Positions 20,879-31,822 of a stretch of 64,000 bases of DNA are shown piece after piece. Numbering within the stretch: the first letter of the stretch is position 1; each line of letters begins with the position of its first letter. The notes beneath the pieces were generated by a model. It was not told where the DNA came from, did not search any database, and saw only the letters and a program-made list of their open reading frames with translations. Made by a program: the position numbers and the translations under genes. Origin of the DNA: Pseudomonas mosselii (GTDB lineage: Bacteria > Pseudomonadota > Gammaproteobacteria > Pseudomonadales > Pseudomonadaceae); contig NZ_CP081966.1 of NCBI RefSeq assembly GCF_019823065.1, positions 3,999,501 to 4,063,500 on the forward strand, in the 5' to 3' direction.

Positions 20879-22738
20879 TCAGTAGCGCGTGATGTCGGCA
20901 CTGCCCTCAAGCAGCTTGCGATAGGCCGCGAAGTCCTGCGAACCGGCACGCGACGCGAGGTAGCGACGGATCTGCGCCTTCTCTTCGTCGGTGGCGGCGG
21001 CGCCCTCGTTGACGCCCTTGAGCTGCAGGACCACCAGGCTGCCGTCGCCCAGGACCACGCTGCCGTAGACCGGCTTGTCCTTGGACGCAGGCTTGCCGAG
21101 ACGGAACACCGCCTGCAGCTCGGCCGGGTCGATACCGTCCTGGCCACGGGTGAACGCTTCGTGGACCTTCCAACCCTGACCTTCGGCCTTGGTCGAACCC
21201 TCGCGCAGGCCGGCGATCAGCTTGTCAGCCTTGGTCTTGAGCTCGGCAATCGCCTTCTCCTTGGCCAGGTGCTGGCTGATGTTCTTGGCCACGGCCTCCA
21301 GCGGCAGTTGCTCAGGCTTGCGATGCTCCTTGACGCGCAGTACCACCACGGTCTCCGGATCCAGCTCGATGGCGTTGCTGTTGGCGCCCTCTTCCAGCAC
21401 CTGCTCGCTGAACGCGGCCTGGATCACCGCACGGTTGGCGGTGATGCCTTCACCACCCTCGCGACCGAAGGCTGCCGAGGTGTGTACCTTCAGGCCCAGG
21501 TCCTGGGCCGGCTGGGCCAGGTCGGAGGCTTCGAAGGCGGTATCCTCGAGCTGCTTGGTGGCCTCGACGAAGCGCTGCTCCACCTGCTGGGTCTTCAGCT
21601 CGTGGGTCAGCTTGTCCTTCAGGCTGGCGAAGCTCGGCACGTCCGGCGCCTGCACACCCAACAGCTTGATCAGGTGGTAGCCGAACTCGGTGCGCACGGG
21701 TGCGGACACCTGGTCCTTGTTCAGCTTGTACAGCGCGTCCTCGAAGGCCGGGTCGTACACGCCGGGGCCGGCGAAGCCGAGGTCGCCACCGGTATTGGCC
21801 GAACCCGGGTCCTGGGAGAATTCCTTGGCCAGCTTGGCGAAGTCCTCACCCTTGTCCAGGCGCTGCTGTATCTCTTCGATACGGGCCTTGGCCTTGGCAT
21901 CGTCGGTCTTGTCGTTGACCTCGATCAGGATGTGCGCGGCATGGCGCTGCTCGCCAAGGTTGGCGATCTCCTTCTCATACAGGGCCTTGAGCTCGCCGTC
22001 ATCGACCTTGACCTGGTCAAAGAAGGCCGACTTCTTCAGCTCGAGGTAGTCGATGACCACCTGGTCCGGGGTCATGAATTCCTTGGCGTGCTGGTCGTAG
22101 TGCGCCTTGACCTCCTCATCGCTCACCTTGACTGCGGCCGGGTCGGCCTTGAAGGTCTGCGAAGCGAAATCACGGGTCTGCTTCTCGAGGCGGGCGAAGG
22201 CCTCGACCTGCTTGTCGGTGACGAAGCTGCTGCCGGCAAGGCCGGTGCGCAGCTGGCCGATCAGCATTTCCTGGGCGAGCATCTCGCGGAACTGCATGCG
22301 GCCGTAACCCATCTGGCGGATGACCGAGTCAAAGCGCTCGGCGCTGAACTTGCCATCGACCTGGAATTCAGGCGTCTGCAGGATCAGCTGATCCAGCGCG
22401 GCCTCGGAAAAAGCGAACTTGGCGTCTTCGGCACCCTGCAACAGCAGCTTGCGATCGATCAGCCCCTTGAGCGCGGCTTCGCGCAGCATCTTCTCGTCCA
22501 GCAGCGCAGGGTCGAAATCCTTGCCCAGCTGTTGCATCAGCTGGCGGCGCTGCATGTCTACGGCCTGACTCAGCTCGTTCTGGCTGATGGTCTGGCCGTT
22601 CACCTTGGCGGCGTCCTGGCTATGGCTGGCGGCCTGGAAAATGGCCTCGAAGCCGGTCAACGCCATCAACACGACGATAAGGCCGATGATGGTCTTGGCA
22701 ATCCAACCTTGTGAATTGTCCCTGATATTCTGCAGCAT
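20879..22738 (-). CDS. ppiD: Periplasmic chaperone / peptidyl-prolyl isomerase PpiD
   Basis: 619 aa. Starts MLQNIRDNSQGWIAKTIIGLIVVLMALTGFEAIF: one N-terminal membrane anchor, rest periplasmic. SurA_N-like chaperone region (about 35-200), one parvulin domain (about 240-365: RHAAHILIEV...GGDLGFAGPGVYDPAFEDALY...VRTEFGYHLIKLL) and a long C-terminal helical region. It assists folding of outer membrane and exported proteins at the Sec translocon exit. The upstream open frame to 22,816 has no support. Position after hupB is conserved in proteobacteria. Confidence 0.96.
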   Translation of the reverse strand: MLQNIRDNSQGWIAKTIIGLIVVLMALTGFEAIFQAASHSQDAAKVNGQTISQNELSQAVDMQRRQLMQQLGKDFDPALLDEKMLREAALKGLIDRKLLLQGAEDAKFAFSEAALDQLILQTPEFQVDGKFSAERFDSVIRQMGYGRMQFREMLAQEMLIGQLRTGLAGSSFVTDKQVEAFARLEKQTRDFASQTFKADPAAVKVSDEEVKAHYDQHAKEFMTPDQVVIDYLELKKSAFFDQVKVDDGELKALYEKEIANLGEQRHAAHILIEVNDKTDDAKAKARIEEIQQRLDKGEDFAKLAKEFSQDPGSANTGGDLGFAGPGVYDPAFEDALYKLNKDQVSAPVRTEFGYHLIKLLGVQAPDVPSFASLKDKLTHELKTQQVEQRFVEATKQLEDTAFEASDLAQPAQDLGLKVHTSAAFGREGGEGITANRAVIQAAFSEQVLEEGANSNAIELDPETVVVLRVKEHRKPEQLPLEAVAKNISQHLAKEKAIAELKTKADKLIAGLREGSTKAEGQGWKVHEAFTRGQDGIDPAELQAVFRLGKPASKDKPVYGSVVLGDGSLVVLQLKGVNEGAAATDEEKAQIRRYLASRAGSQDFAAYRKLLEGSADITRY

Positions 22739-22806
22739 GCGTCCCCCAGAAACGGCTGTACCACTGCGTCGACAACCGCGGAGCGTGGGTAGAATCCTGA
22801 TAGAAG

Positions 22807-22834
22807 AAAGGCGCATCCAGTGGATGCGCCTTTT
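22807..22834 (-). terminator. hupB terminator
   Basis: AAGGCGCATCCA/TGGATGCGCCTT makes a 12-bp stem with a short T run, 85 bp past the hupB stop codon on the minus strand and before ppiD. Confidence 0.85.
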
Positions 22835-22918
22835 CGAAGCGAGCGTGCCAGCGGGAACGTTTGCGACCCGCCGTCACGCGGTCGGCCCTGACGATGCCCG
22901 GGCCGGCTGAAAGACGAC

Positions 22919-23191
22919 TTAGTTGACGGCGTCTTTCAGGCCCTTGCCAGCCTTGAAGCCTGGAACCTTGGCGGCAGCGATCTTGATCGCCTTGCCGGTT
23001 TGCGGGTTACGGCCGGTGCGCTCGGCGCGCTCCTTGACCGAGAAGGTACCGAAACCTACCAGTACCACATCGTCACCTTGCTTCAGGGCGCCGGTGACGG
23101 ATTCGATGACTGCGTCCAGCGCACGGCCGGCTACAGCTTTCGGGATGTCAGCAGATGCGGCGATAGCGTCAATCAGTTCCGACTTGTTCAC
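22919..23191 (-). CDS. hupB: DNA-binding protein HU-beta
   Basis: 90 aa, the full HU length. [19 protein letters not shown], the [20 protein letters not shown] beta arm and [22 protein letters not shown] end are all typical; the arm proline in RNPQTG intercalates DNA. A nucleoid protein that bends DNA and may also serve the phage as host factor. It sits 153 bp downstream of lon. Confidence 0.98.
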   Translation of the reverse strand: MNKSELIDAIAASADIPKAVAGRALDAVIESVTGALKQGDDVVLVGFGTFSVKERAERTGRNPQTGKAIKIAAAKVPGFKAGKGLKDAVN

Positions 23192-23289
23192 TCTAAGTCC
23201 CCTTATTTCTCTATTGAGTTTGTTTCTAAGTATGTAATGAAAAGCTTATGAAACGAGCGCTGGGTGGCCTGTTGACACTGGCGTGCCGT

Positions 23290-23319
23290 TTTATAGCAAG
23301 GGCCGGAAAATACTGTCAA
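23290..23319 (-). promoter_or_regulatory. Sigma70-type promoter of hupB
   Basis: TTGACA (23,314-23,319), an 18-bp spacer and TATAAA (23,290-23,295), reading toward hupB, with about 90 bp of leader. Near-consensus boxes suit a highly expressed gene. Confidence 0.78.
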
Positions 23320-23344
23320 CCAACGCCCCCCAGCGAAATACGTA

Positions 23345-25741
<2,397 letters not shown>

Positions 25742-25801
25742 GATTTCGCCTCTACAGCGGCCTTGGTGGCCGGAAACCGTTGGAAATGGTGCTTGGGGCT
25801 A

Positions 25802-25830
25802 ATGTGGGGGCAGGCCTGGCAAATTACAAG
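25802..25830 (-). promoter_or_regulatory. Candidate sigma32 heat-shock promoter of lon
   Basis: CTTGTAA (25,824-25,830), 14-bp spacer, CCCCACAT (25,802-25,809), against the family consensus CTTGAAA-N13/14-CCCCATNT. It lies about 60 bp before the lon start and after the clpX terminator. lon is a sigma32 gene in enterics. Confidence 0.62.
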
Positions 25831-25849
25831 CGCCCAGGCCATGAAATGC

Positions 25850-25874
25850 AAAAAGGGGCCAAAAAGGCCCCTTC
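25850..25874 (-). terminator. clpX terminator
   Basis: GGGGCC-TTTTT-GGCCCC hairpin followed by TTTTT on the minus strand, 22 bp after the clpX stop codon. Confidence 0.9.
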
Positions 25875-25896
25875 GTGCGTGCTGCCCCTTGCCCGA

Positions 25897-27180
25897 TCAG
25901 GCGTCGGGGGCGGCCTTGGCCTGCGGCTCGCTGTTCTCGTAGATGAGCAGCGGCTGCGACGAGCCTTCGATGACGCTTTCGTCGATCACCACCTTGCTGA
26001 CATCCTTCTGCGAAGGGATCTCGTACATGGTGTCGAGCAGCACGCCTTCGAGGATCGAACGCAGGCCACGGGCGCCGGTTTTGCGCTCCAGTGCCTTGCG
26101 CGCGACGGCCTTGAGTGCATCGCTGCGGAACTCGAGGTCGACGTCTTCCATCTCGAACAACTTGGCGTACTGTTTGGTCAGCGCGTTCTTCGGCTCGGTG
26201 AGGATCTGCATCAGCGCAGCCTCGTCCAGCTCGTCCAGGGTCGCGAGCACCGGCAGGCGGCCGACGAACTCCGGAATCAGGCCGAACTTGACCAGATCGT
26301 CCGGCTCGACCTCACGCAGCGACTCACCGACCTTCTTGCCCTCTTCCTTGCTGCGTACTTCGGCACTGAAGCCGATGCCGCCTTTGGTCGAGCGGTTCTG
26401 GATGACCTTTTCCAGGCCCGAGAAGGCGCCTCCGCAGATGAACAGGATATTGCGGGTATCGACCTGCAGGAACTCCTGTTGCGGGTGCTTGCGGCCCCCT
26501 TGCGGCGGCACGGAGGCCACGGTGCCTTCGATCAGCTTCAGCAGCGCCTGCTGCACGCCCTCGCCCGAAACGTCACGGGTGATGGACGGGTTGTCCGACT
26601 TGCGCGAGATCTTGTCGATCTCGTCGATGTAGACAATGCCCATCTGGGCCTTTTCCACATCGTAGTCGCACTTCTGCAGCAGCTTCTGAATGATGTTCTC
26701 GACGTCCTCACCGACATAACCAGCTTCAGTCAGGGTGGTGGCGTCGGCAATGGTGAACGGCACGTTCAACAGGCGCGCGAGCGTCTCGGCGAGCAGCGTC
26801 TTGCCCGAGCCGGTCGGCCCGATCAGCAGAATGTTGCTTTTGCCCAGTTCGACTTCGTCGCCTTTCTTGTCACGCTGGTTCAGGCGCTTGTAGTGGTTGT
26901 ACACCGCTACTGCCAGGACCTTTTTCGCGCGCTCCTGACCAATCACGTACTGGTCCAGGATGCCGCTGATTTCTTTCGGCGAGGGTAACTTGTGCGCGTT
27001 GCTCTCGGCCTGGGCTTCCTGCACCTCCTCACGGATGATGTCATTGCACAGGTCGACGCACTCGTCGCAGATAAATACCGAGGGGCCGGCAATCAATTTA
27101 CGCACTTCATGCTGGCTTTTGCCGCAGAAGGAGCAGTAGAGCAATTTGCCGTTGTCCTCGCCGTTACGGGTGTCAGTCAT
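25897..27180 (-). CDS. clpX: ClpX, ATPase subunit of ClpXP protease
   Basis: 427 aa from [13 protein letters not shown]-terminal C4 zinc-binding domain ([13 protein letters not shown]...[10 protein letters not shown]), Walker [14 protein letters not shown], Walker [10 protein letters not shown], sensor and the IGF loop in [10 protein letters not shown] that docks onto ClpP. Unfolds tagged substrates and feeds them to ClpP, whose gene lies 108 bp upstream on the same strand. The extra upstream codons to 27,225 are unsupported. Confidence 0.98.
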   Translation of the reverse strand: MTDTRNGEDNGKLLYCSFCGKSQHEVRKLIAGPSVFICDECVDLCNDIIREEVQEAQAESNAHKLPSPKEISGILDQYVIGQERAKKVLAVAVYNHYKRLNQRDKKGDEVELGKSNILLIGPTGSGKTLLAETLARLLNVPFTIADATTLTEAGYVGEDVENIIQKLLQKCDYDVEKAQMGIVYIDEIDKISRKSDNPSITRDVSGEGVQQALLKLIEGTVASVPPQGGRKHPQQEFLQVDTRNILFICGGAFSGLEKVIQNRSTKGGIGFSAEVRSKEEGKKVGESLREVEPDDLVKFGLIPEFVGRLPVLATLDELDEAALMQILTEPKNALTKQYAKLFEMEDVDLEFRSDALKAVARKALERKTGARGLRSILEGVLLDTMYEIPSQKDVSKVVIDESVIEGSSQPLLIYENSEPQAKAAPDA

Positions 27181-27213
27181 TCGATCGATCCAATCCGGTA
27201 GGCTTGAAACACA

Positions 27214-27242
27214 AGATGAAGGCAATCGCTGGCTTTTTCAAG
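27214..27242 (-). promoter_or_regulatory. Possible sigma32-like promoter of clpX
   Basis: CTTGAAA (27,236-27,242) is a perfect -35 box for sigma32; after 14 bp comes CTTCATCT (27,214-27,221), a weaker match to CCCCATNT. It lies 34 bp before the clpX start in the clpP-clpX gap. Confidence 0.5.
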
Positions 27243-27288
27243 TCCGCGCTCGGGCGCAATCCGCGCCCGAACGCTCTGGCGTATTGCT

Positions 27289-27930
27289 TCAGGATGCCAG
27301 TTGCCGCTTGTCGTAGACCGAGTCGATCAGGCCGTACTCGGCCGCGCGCGCGGCGCTCATGAAGTTATCGCGCTCGGTGTCGCGCTTGGTGGTCTCGAGG
27401 TCCTGACCGGTGTGATGGGCCAGCAACTCGTTCAGGCGCGCCTTGATGTTGAGGATTTCCTGGGCGTGGATCTCGATGTCGGTCGCCTGGCCCTGGAAGC
27501 CGCCCAACGGCTGGTGAATCATTACGCGCGAGTTGGGCAGGCAGTGGCGCTTGCCGGCGGCACCGGCCGCGAGCAGGAAAGCACCCATGCTGCAGGCCTG
27601 GCCGATGCAGATGGTCGAGACATCCGGCTTGATGAACTGCATGGTGTCGTAGATCGACATGCCGGCAGTTACCGAGCCGCCCGGGGAGTTGATATAGAGA
27701 TGGATATCCTTGTCCGGGTTTTCCGCCTCAAGGAACAGCAGCTGCGCCACCACCAGGTTGGCCATGTAGTCTTCTACGGGGCCAACCAGGAAGATCACGC
27801 GCTCCTTCAGGAGGCGCGAATAGATGTCGTAGGCGCGTTCGCCACGGGCGGACTGCTCGATAACCATCGGGACCAGGCCGCCTGCGGCCTGGATGTCAGA
27901 GCTCTGCTGAATATAAGAATTGCGGGACAT
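27289..27930 (-). CDS. clpP: ATP-dependent Clp protease proteolytic subunit ClpP
   Basis: 213 aa from MSRNSYIQ. Serine protease forming a 14-mer chamber. Catalytic Ser in [14 protein letters not shown], His in [25 protein letters not shown], Asp in [13 protein letters not shown]. Works with ClpX encoded next. Preceded by tig on the same strand with a hairpin in the gap. Confidence 0.98.
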   Translation of the reverse strand: MSRNSYIQQSSDIQAAGGLVPMVIEQSARGERAYDIYSRLLKERVIFLVGPVEDYMANLVVAQLLFLEAENPDKDIHLYINSPGGSVTAGMSIYDTMQFIKPDVSTICIGQACSMGAFLLAAGAAGKRHCLPNSRVMIHQPLGGFQGQATDIEIHAQEILNIKARLNELLAHHTGQDLETTKRDTERDNFMSAARAAEYGLIDSVYDKRQLAS

Positions 27931-27969
27931 GTCCTGCACTCACTCCCAAATAGTCATGGCTTGAATACG

Positions 27970-27997
27970 CACAAGCCAGCGCGAAGGCTGGCTTGTG
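27970..27997 (-). terminator. Hairpin in the tig-clpP gap
   Basis: A perfect 11-12 bp stem CACAAGCCAGC/GCTGGCTTGTG with a short loop, but without a T run after it. It may attenuate read-through from tig into clpP or protect mRNA ends rather than fully terminate. Confidence 0.6.
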
Positions 27998-28021
27998 GGG
28001 GTTTCCTACGAGAGTAGCCTG

Positions 28022-29335
28022 TTACTCAGCGTCGGCAGCAGCCTGTGCTGGCTTGACGGCTTCTTCGTACGAGACCGATTTGTCAGTCACAGTCGCTTTC
28101 TGCAGGACAGTATCTACAACTTGCTCTTCCAGCACAACCGAACGGACTTCGTTCAGTTGCTGGTCGTTCTTGTAGTACCAGGCGATGACCTGCTCAGGCT
28201 CCTGGTAGGCCGAGGCCATCTCTTCGATGACTTCGCGAACCTTGGCTTCGTCCGGCTTCAGGTCGAACTGCTTGACCACTTCGGCGACGATCAGGCCCAG
28301 CACGACACGGCGCTTGGCTTGCTCTTCGAACAGTTCGGCTGGCAGTTGGTCAGGCTTGATGTTGCCACCGAACTGCTGGACGGCCTGCACGCGCAGACGA
28401 TTGACTTCGTTTTCCAGCAGGGCCTTAGGCACGTCGACCGGGTTGGCGGCCAGCAGACCGTCCATGACCTGGTTCTTGACCTTGGCCTTGATGGCCTGGC
28501 GCAGTTCACGCTCCATGTTCTTGCGAACTTCGGCGCGGAAACCTTCCAGGGTCGATTCCTTGATGCCGAACTGGGCGAAGAAGGCTTCGTTCAGCTCAGG
28601 CAGCACAGGGGCGGAAACGCTGTTGACAGTGATGGTGAACTCGGCGGCCTTGCCGGCCAGGTCCAGGTTCTGGTAGTCCTCTGGGAAGGTCACGCTGACC
28701 ACGCGCTCTTCACCGGCCTTGGCGCCAACCAGGCCTTCTTCGAAGCCCGGGATCATGCGGCCGGAACCCAGCACCAGCTGGGTGCCCTTGGCCGAACCGC
28801 CGGCGAAGGCTTCGCCGTCGATCTTGCCAACGAAATCGATGTTGACCTGGTCATCGTTGGCAGCAGCGCGCTCGACGGCCTCGAAACGGGTGTTCTGCTT
28901 GCGCAGGACTTCCAGCATGTTGTCCAGGTCGGCGTCAGCCACTTCGGCGCTCAGGCGCTCGACGGCGATCGACTCGAAACCGGCAACGGTGAATTCAGGG
29001 AAGACTTCGAAGATGGCGACGAACTCGAGGTCCTTGCCTTTCTCGAACGATTTCGGCTCTACGGCAGGGGCGCCAGCCGGGTTCAGCTTCTGCTCGACAA
29101 TGGCTTCGTAGAAGGAAGCCTGGACCAGGTCACCGAAAGCCTCTTGACGGGCATCGGCTTCGAAACGCTGGCGGATCACGCTCATCGGCACCTTGCCCGG
29201 ACGGAAGCCGGCAACCTTGGCGCGCTTGGCAGTCTGCTGCAGACGCTTGTTGACTTCGTTCTCGACGCGCTCGGCCGGAACGGCGATGGTCATGCGGCGC
29301 TCGAGAGCGGAAGTGTTTTCAACAGAAACTTGCAT
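28022..29335 (-). CDS. tig: Trigger factor, ribosome-associated chaperone
   Basis: 437 aa from [14 protein letters not shown]; upstream open codons lack support. N-terminal ribosome-binding domain with [16 protein letters not shown] (the L23-contact loop), FKBP-type PPIase domain about 155-240 ([21 protein letters not shown]...), then the long helical C-terminal domain. First gene of tig-clpP-clpX-lon, a conserved protein-quality cluster. Confidence 0.97.
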   Translation of the reverse strand: MQVSVENTSALERRMTIAVPAERVENEVNKRLQQTAKRAKVAGFRPGKVPMSVIRQRFEADARQEAFGDLVQASFYEAIVEQKLNPAGAPAVEPKSFEKGKDLEFVAIFEVFPEFTVAGFESIAVERLSAEVADADLDNMLEVLRKQNTRFEAVERAAANDDQVNIDFVGKIDGEAFAGGSAKGTQLVLGSGRMIPGFEEGLVGAKAGEERVVSVTFPEDYQNLDLAGKAAEFTITVNSVSAPVLPELNEAFFAQFGIKESTLEGFRAEVRKNMERELRQAIKAKVKNQVMDGLLAANPVDVPKALLENEVNRLRVQAVQQFGGNIKPDQLPAELFEEQAKRRVVLGLIVAEVVKQFDLKPDEAKVREVIEEMASAYQEPEQVIAWYYKNDQQLNEVRSVVLEEQVVDTVLQKATVTDKSVSYEEAVKPAQAAADAE

Positions 29336-29583
29336 GGATATTCCTCGTTGCACAGACGTTAGCCGGCGATAGCCCGACTCCAGAATCAAGGGCAAACATT
29401 CTAGTGACTCATCAAGCAGAAGTCACCCCACCCGGATTGTCGGCGAGCCGCGCCGGTCGATTTCCTTGAAAGGCCCGCCCGCCTTGGCGTCGAGCCTGTT
29501 TCATTCACGGCCGCGCAGGCCCTTGTGGCCCGCGCGGTTGTAAAACCTTGTCAAACAAACAACAGCCAGAAAGATCGTCCGGC

Positions 29584-29883
29584 TTACTGCGGATCGAGGT
29601 CGTTGAACTGGCAGTATTCTTCCCAGGCCATGCCCAGCGCCTCGGCCACCTCGCGATGAGTCTCCAGGCGCATGGCCTGCAGTTGTTCCGGCGACTCGGC
29701 GATCAGTTGCAAGGCATACTCCCAGGGCTCGACGCCCTGCTCCTGCGCCGCATCCTCGAACGCCCACTCGATCTGCTGGGCCTGCTCGCGGGCATCCAGC
29801 TCGCGGATCTCCTCGAGCAGTTGCGGATTGGCCTCGGCGAAACGTTGCAGCGCCAGGGCTTGGCGCGCTTCTTTTGCAATCAT
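29584..29883 (-). CDS. DUF6388-like small acidic protein
   Basis: 99 aa, strongly acidic and helical (FAEANPQLLEEIRELDAREQAQQIEWAFEDAAQEQG). No cysteine pair or membrane segment. Pseudomonas genomes have this gene beside tig; function is unknown. A longer overlapping frame on the same strand is a shadow. The 248 bp between it and tig show no further gene and should hold the tig promoter. Confidence 0.75.
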   Translation of the reverse strand: MIAKEARQALALQRFAEANPQLLEEIRELDAREQAQQIEWAFEDAAQEQGVEPWEYALQLIAESPEQLQAMRLETHREVAEALGMAWEEYCQFNDLDPQ

Positions 29884-29990
29884 CTGCGCTATTCCTCTGC
29901 CGGCATCTCGGCCAGCCCTTCAACCGGCTGAAATCTATCAGCTTTTATTGCTCCGCCACCAGTAGCCACGAGGCCCGTACGGCAGAAACG

Positions 29991-30027
29991 AAAAAGGCGC
30001 CCGATCATCCGATGCGGGCGCCTTCTT
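29991..30027 (-). terminator. Terminator of the tRNA operon
   Basis: AAGGCGCCCG...CGGGCGCCTTTTT, a GC-rich 10-bp stem with T run on the minus strand, directly after tRNA-His. Confidence 0.9.
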
Positions 30028-30033
30028 CAAATA

Positions 30034-30109
30034 TGGGGTGGACGATGGGAATCGAACCCACGACAACCGGAATCACAATCCGGCGCTCTACCAACTGAGC
30101 TACGCCCAC
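30034..30109 (-). tRNA. tRNA-His (GUG)
   Basis: A complete 76-nt cloverleaf: acceptor GTGGGCG/CGTCCAC, D arm GCTC...GAGC, anticodon stem CCGGA TTGTGAT TCCGG with anticodon GTG, T arm GTGGGTTCGAATCCCAT, encoded CCA. The base before position 1 is G (30,110), the G-1 specific to histidine tRNA. It is the last gene of its operon; the tRNA-Leu that should precede it has been split by the prophage, so transcription now has to start inside prophage DNA. Confidence 0.98.
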
Positions 30110-30145
30110 CATAATGCAGTGTTGCGGTACAGCCTTACAGAAACA

Positions 30146-30200
30146 TGGTGCGGACGAAGAGACTCGAACTCTTACAGCTTGCGCCGCTGGAACCTAAATC
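30146..30200 (-). other. attL core: 3' fragment of tRNA-Leu (UAG)
   Basis: Fifty-five bases match the 3' part of a tRNA-Leu from the anticodon loop (GATTTAGGTTCC, anticodon TAG) through variable arm, T arm (AAGAGTTCGAGTCTCTT) and CCA. The 5' half is missing: upstream bases cannot pair to make the anticodon, D or acceptor stems. It is therefore the displaced chromosomal 3' end; a whole tRNA-Leu is expected at attR. Confidence 0.88.
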
Positions 30201-30249
30201 TGGTGCCAGAGCTTGGTCTATTCGCGAAACCCTTTAGATACAAGGGCTT

Positions 30250-30285
30250 GGCGCGCATCTTACACAGGTGGGACACACTATGCAA
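30250..30285 (-). promoter_or_regulatory. Stable-RNA-type promoter facing the tRNA-Leu fragment and tRNA-His
   Basis: On the minus strand: TTGCAT (30,280-30,285), exactly 17 bp, TAAGAT (30,257-30,262), then GCGCGCC (30,250-30,256), the GC-rich discriminator usual in rRNA and tRNA promoters under stringent control. It is on the prophage side of the att core and fires toward tRNA-His about 140 bp away. One GTGTCCC heptamer lies inside its spacer. Confidence 0.72.
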
Positions 30286-30406
30286 CGCTAAATTCGTGTC
30301 CCAAGTGTCCCCATGTGTCCCGGTGTGTCCCGCCCTAATTTGGGTGGGCCCACGGTCGCCGCTCAGGGCCTACTCTGCCCGAGCCACGAATCAGAAAATG
30401 TGTCCC
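30270..30406. repeat. Six GTGTCCC heptamers, probable integrase arm-type sites
   Basis: Direct copies at 30,296, 30,305, 30,315, 30,325 (steps 9, 10, 10 bp, one helical turn) and 30,400, plus one inverted copy (GGGACAC) at 30,270. All lie between the att core and the integrase stop codon, where tyrosine integrases bind their arm sites. Confidence 0.7.
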
Positions 30407-30408
30407 AA

Positions 30409-31491
30409 CTAGGCGGTAGTGGCTTCACCATAGTTGAAGAACGTGTCGCGCTCTACCGACTCAAAAGCGGTCGGCTGTGCAGGTGTAGCTTCCAGCGCAT
30501 TGCGCGCCTGCATTAGATTTTCCGGTGCCAGATGCGCGTACCGGAGAGTCGTGTTGATGTTCTTGTGGCCCATCCAATGCTGGACAGAGGCCAATGGGAC
30601 GCCACGCTGTACCAGGCGCGAAGCGCAGGTGTGGCGAAGCATGTGAACGATAAACTGCGGGTCTTCTTCCATGCCCATGTAAGCGCGCAGAGTGGCCCAC
30701 TGGTGACGCAGAGACGAAACGGTGAGCCCTTCAAATGTAGTCAGGTTCATCCGTCTGCGGTGCAGGATGCGCGCCACGCGACTGGTAGCCGGGATGGCAC
30801 GGGCGTCTCCATTCTTGGTTTGTCCGGCGTACAGGTGGATCATTCCTTCCTGGAAGTCAGGAGCACTGAGCCCGAGGAGTTCAGCACGGCGGAACCCTGT
30901 ATCGACCGCCACAATGATGAAGTCATGAAGACAGTTGAGCCCCAGGTGCTGGCACGCCTTAAGGACGTTGCCCTCTTCCTCCGTGTTCATCCAGCGGATA
31001 CGGTGCTTGCCTTCTTTACGGCGGATCATACGCGGCACACTGAGGAGCCAGTTATGGTTCACGGCGGTCTTGAGGACCATAGAAAGAAGCGACAGCTTGC
31101 GGTTCACAGTCGAACCTGAGTTGCCCAGGTCTTCAAACTCCAGAACCATTTCAGTGATGGTCTCGGTCGTGATGTCGCTCAGCAGCGTATCGGCCCCTAG
31201 TGCTTTCAGCACGTTGCCGCCATTGAGTGTCATCGTTTTTTCAGACTTGCCACCCTTCCACTCCAGTCGGAATGTCAGGTCGTAGGCTTCTTGAAGGGTC
31301 TTGCGGGATTTCAGCGGGGAAATGGTGCCGGTGCCTTCGCCACGTACCGCCTTGGGTAGCGCGGCCCTCCTTGCGAGCTCTCTGGCCTCATCGGCCTTCG
31401 CCTCTTCCTCTGTGGCGAACGTTTGTCGGTAGCGGTCGTTACGTGACCCAAGCGAGACTAGATACTTATTTCCCTTCCTGTATATGGGCAT
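30409..31491 (-). CDS. int: Phage tyrosine-recombinase integrase
   Basis: 360 aa from MPIYRKGNKYLVSLG; the N-terminal arm-binding region covers about 1-50, a core-binding SAM-like domain about 60-160, and the catalytic domain follows. The active-site set is complete: Arg201 (TGFRRAEL), Lys226 (GQTKNGD), His283/Arg286 (HMLRHTCASRL), His309 (HWMGHK), nucleophile Tyr318 (TTLRYAH). Integrates the phage into tRNA-Leu. Its start overlaps the end of the winged-helix gene by 26 bp, so the two are co-transcribed. Unusual for virulent T7 relatives but known in a few temperate ones. Confidence 0.96.
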   Translation of the reverse strand: MPIYRKGNKYLVSLGSRNDRYRQTFATEEEAKADEARELARRAALPKAVRGEGTGTISPLKSRKTLQEAYDLTFRLEWKGGKSEKTMTLNGGNVLKALGADTLLSDITTETITEMVLEFEDLGNSGSTVNRKLSLLSMVLKTAVNHNWLLSVPRMIRRKEGKHRIRWMNTEEEGNVLKACQHLGLNCLHDFIIVAVDTGFRRAELLGLSAPDFQEGMIHLYAGQTKNGDARAIPATSRVARILHRRRMNLTTFEGLTVSSLRHQWATLRAYMGMEEDPQFIVHMLRHTCASRLVQRGVPLASVQHWMGHKNINTTLRYAHLAPENLMQARNALEATPAQPTAFESVERDTFFNYGEATTA

Positions 31492-31822
31492 TTTTGTCCT
31501 CAGATTCGAACAAGTTTTCGATGAATTTGCGCCCGGTGTCAGTGAACACCAGTTGCTTCTTACGCCAATCGTTCGGGTCTTCCTTAGCGACCAGGAAGCC
31601 CAATCCAGCGTCCGTGCGCCTACCACGCCCGTAGCTCGCAGCGTAGCGGGATGCGACAGCTACACCTACCCCAACCAGGTCGGCCATTTCCGAGATACCT
31701 ACAGGCTCCTTTTGCTGGGCAAGAGTGAGCAGGTAGATGACTTGCCGGATGGGCATTTTGGGGTCCAGGTCGTGGAACTTCTCAAGTGCCGTGACCAGGC
31801 TTGTGATCTGTGCGCTGTCCAT
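31466..31822 (-). CDS. Winged-helix (MarR-like) DNA-binding protein, putative lysogeny regulator or excisionase
   Basis: 118 aa. MPIRQVIYLLTLAQQKEPVGISEMADLVGVGVAVASRYAASYG is an HTH after an alpha helix; GRRTDAGLGFLVAKEDPNDWRKKQLVFTDTGRKFIENL is a beta wing with the MarR-family KxxxFTDxG pattern. It overlaps int, so it could regulate int, act as recombination directionality factor, or be the lysogenic repressor. No CI-like or Cro-like gene is otherwise visible in the window. Confidence 0.8.
   Translation of the reverse strand: MDSAQITSLVTALEKFHDLDPKMPIRQVIYLLTLAQQKEPVGISEMADLVGVGVAVASRYAASYGRGRRTDAGLGFLVAKEDPNDWRKKQLVFTDTGRKFIENLFESEDKNAHIQEGK

Noticed and set aside
21161..22714. Very long antisense frames opposite ppiD, lon and trigger factor
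   Set aside because: High-GC genes leave the complementary frame open; translations are His/Leu/Gly-rich shadows, and the sense strands have full family motifs.
29501..29923. 140-codon minus-strand frame overlapping the DUF6388-like gene
   Set aside because: Arg/Gly/Ala-rich shadow frame; the overlapping 99-aa frame has a normal acidic helical composition and conserved position next to tig.
30190..30285. Intact tRNA-Leu at the left junction
   Set aside because: Bases upstream of the anticodon loop cannot form the D, acceptor or anticodon 5' strands; only the 3' part is present.
30296..30331. Short regularly spaced repeats as a CRISPR-like array
   Set aside because: Repeat unit is 7 bp with 2-3 bp gaps; no spacers and no cas genes.
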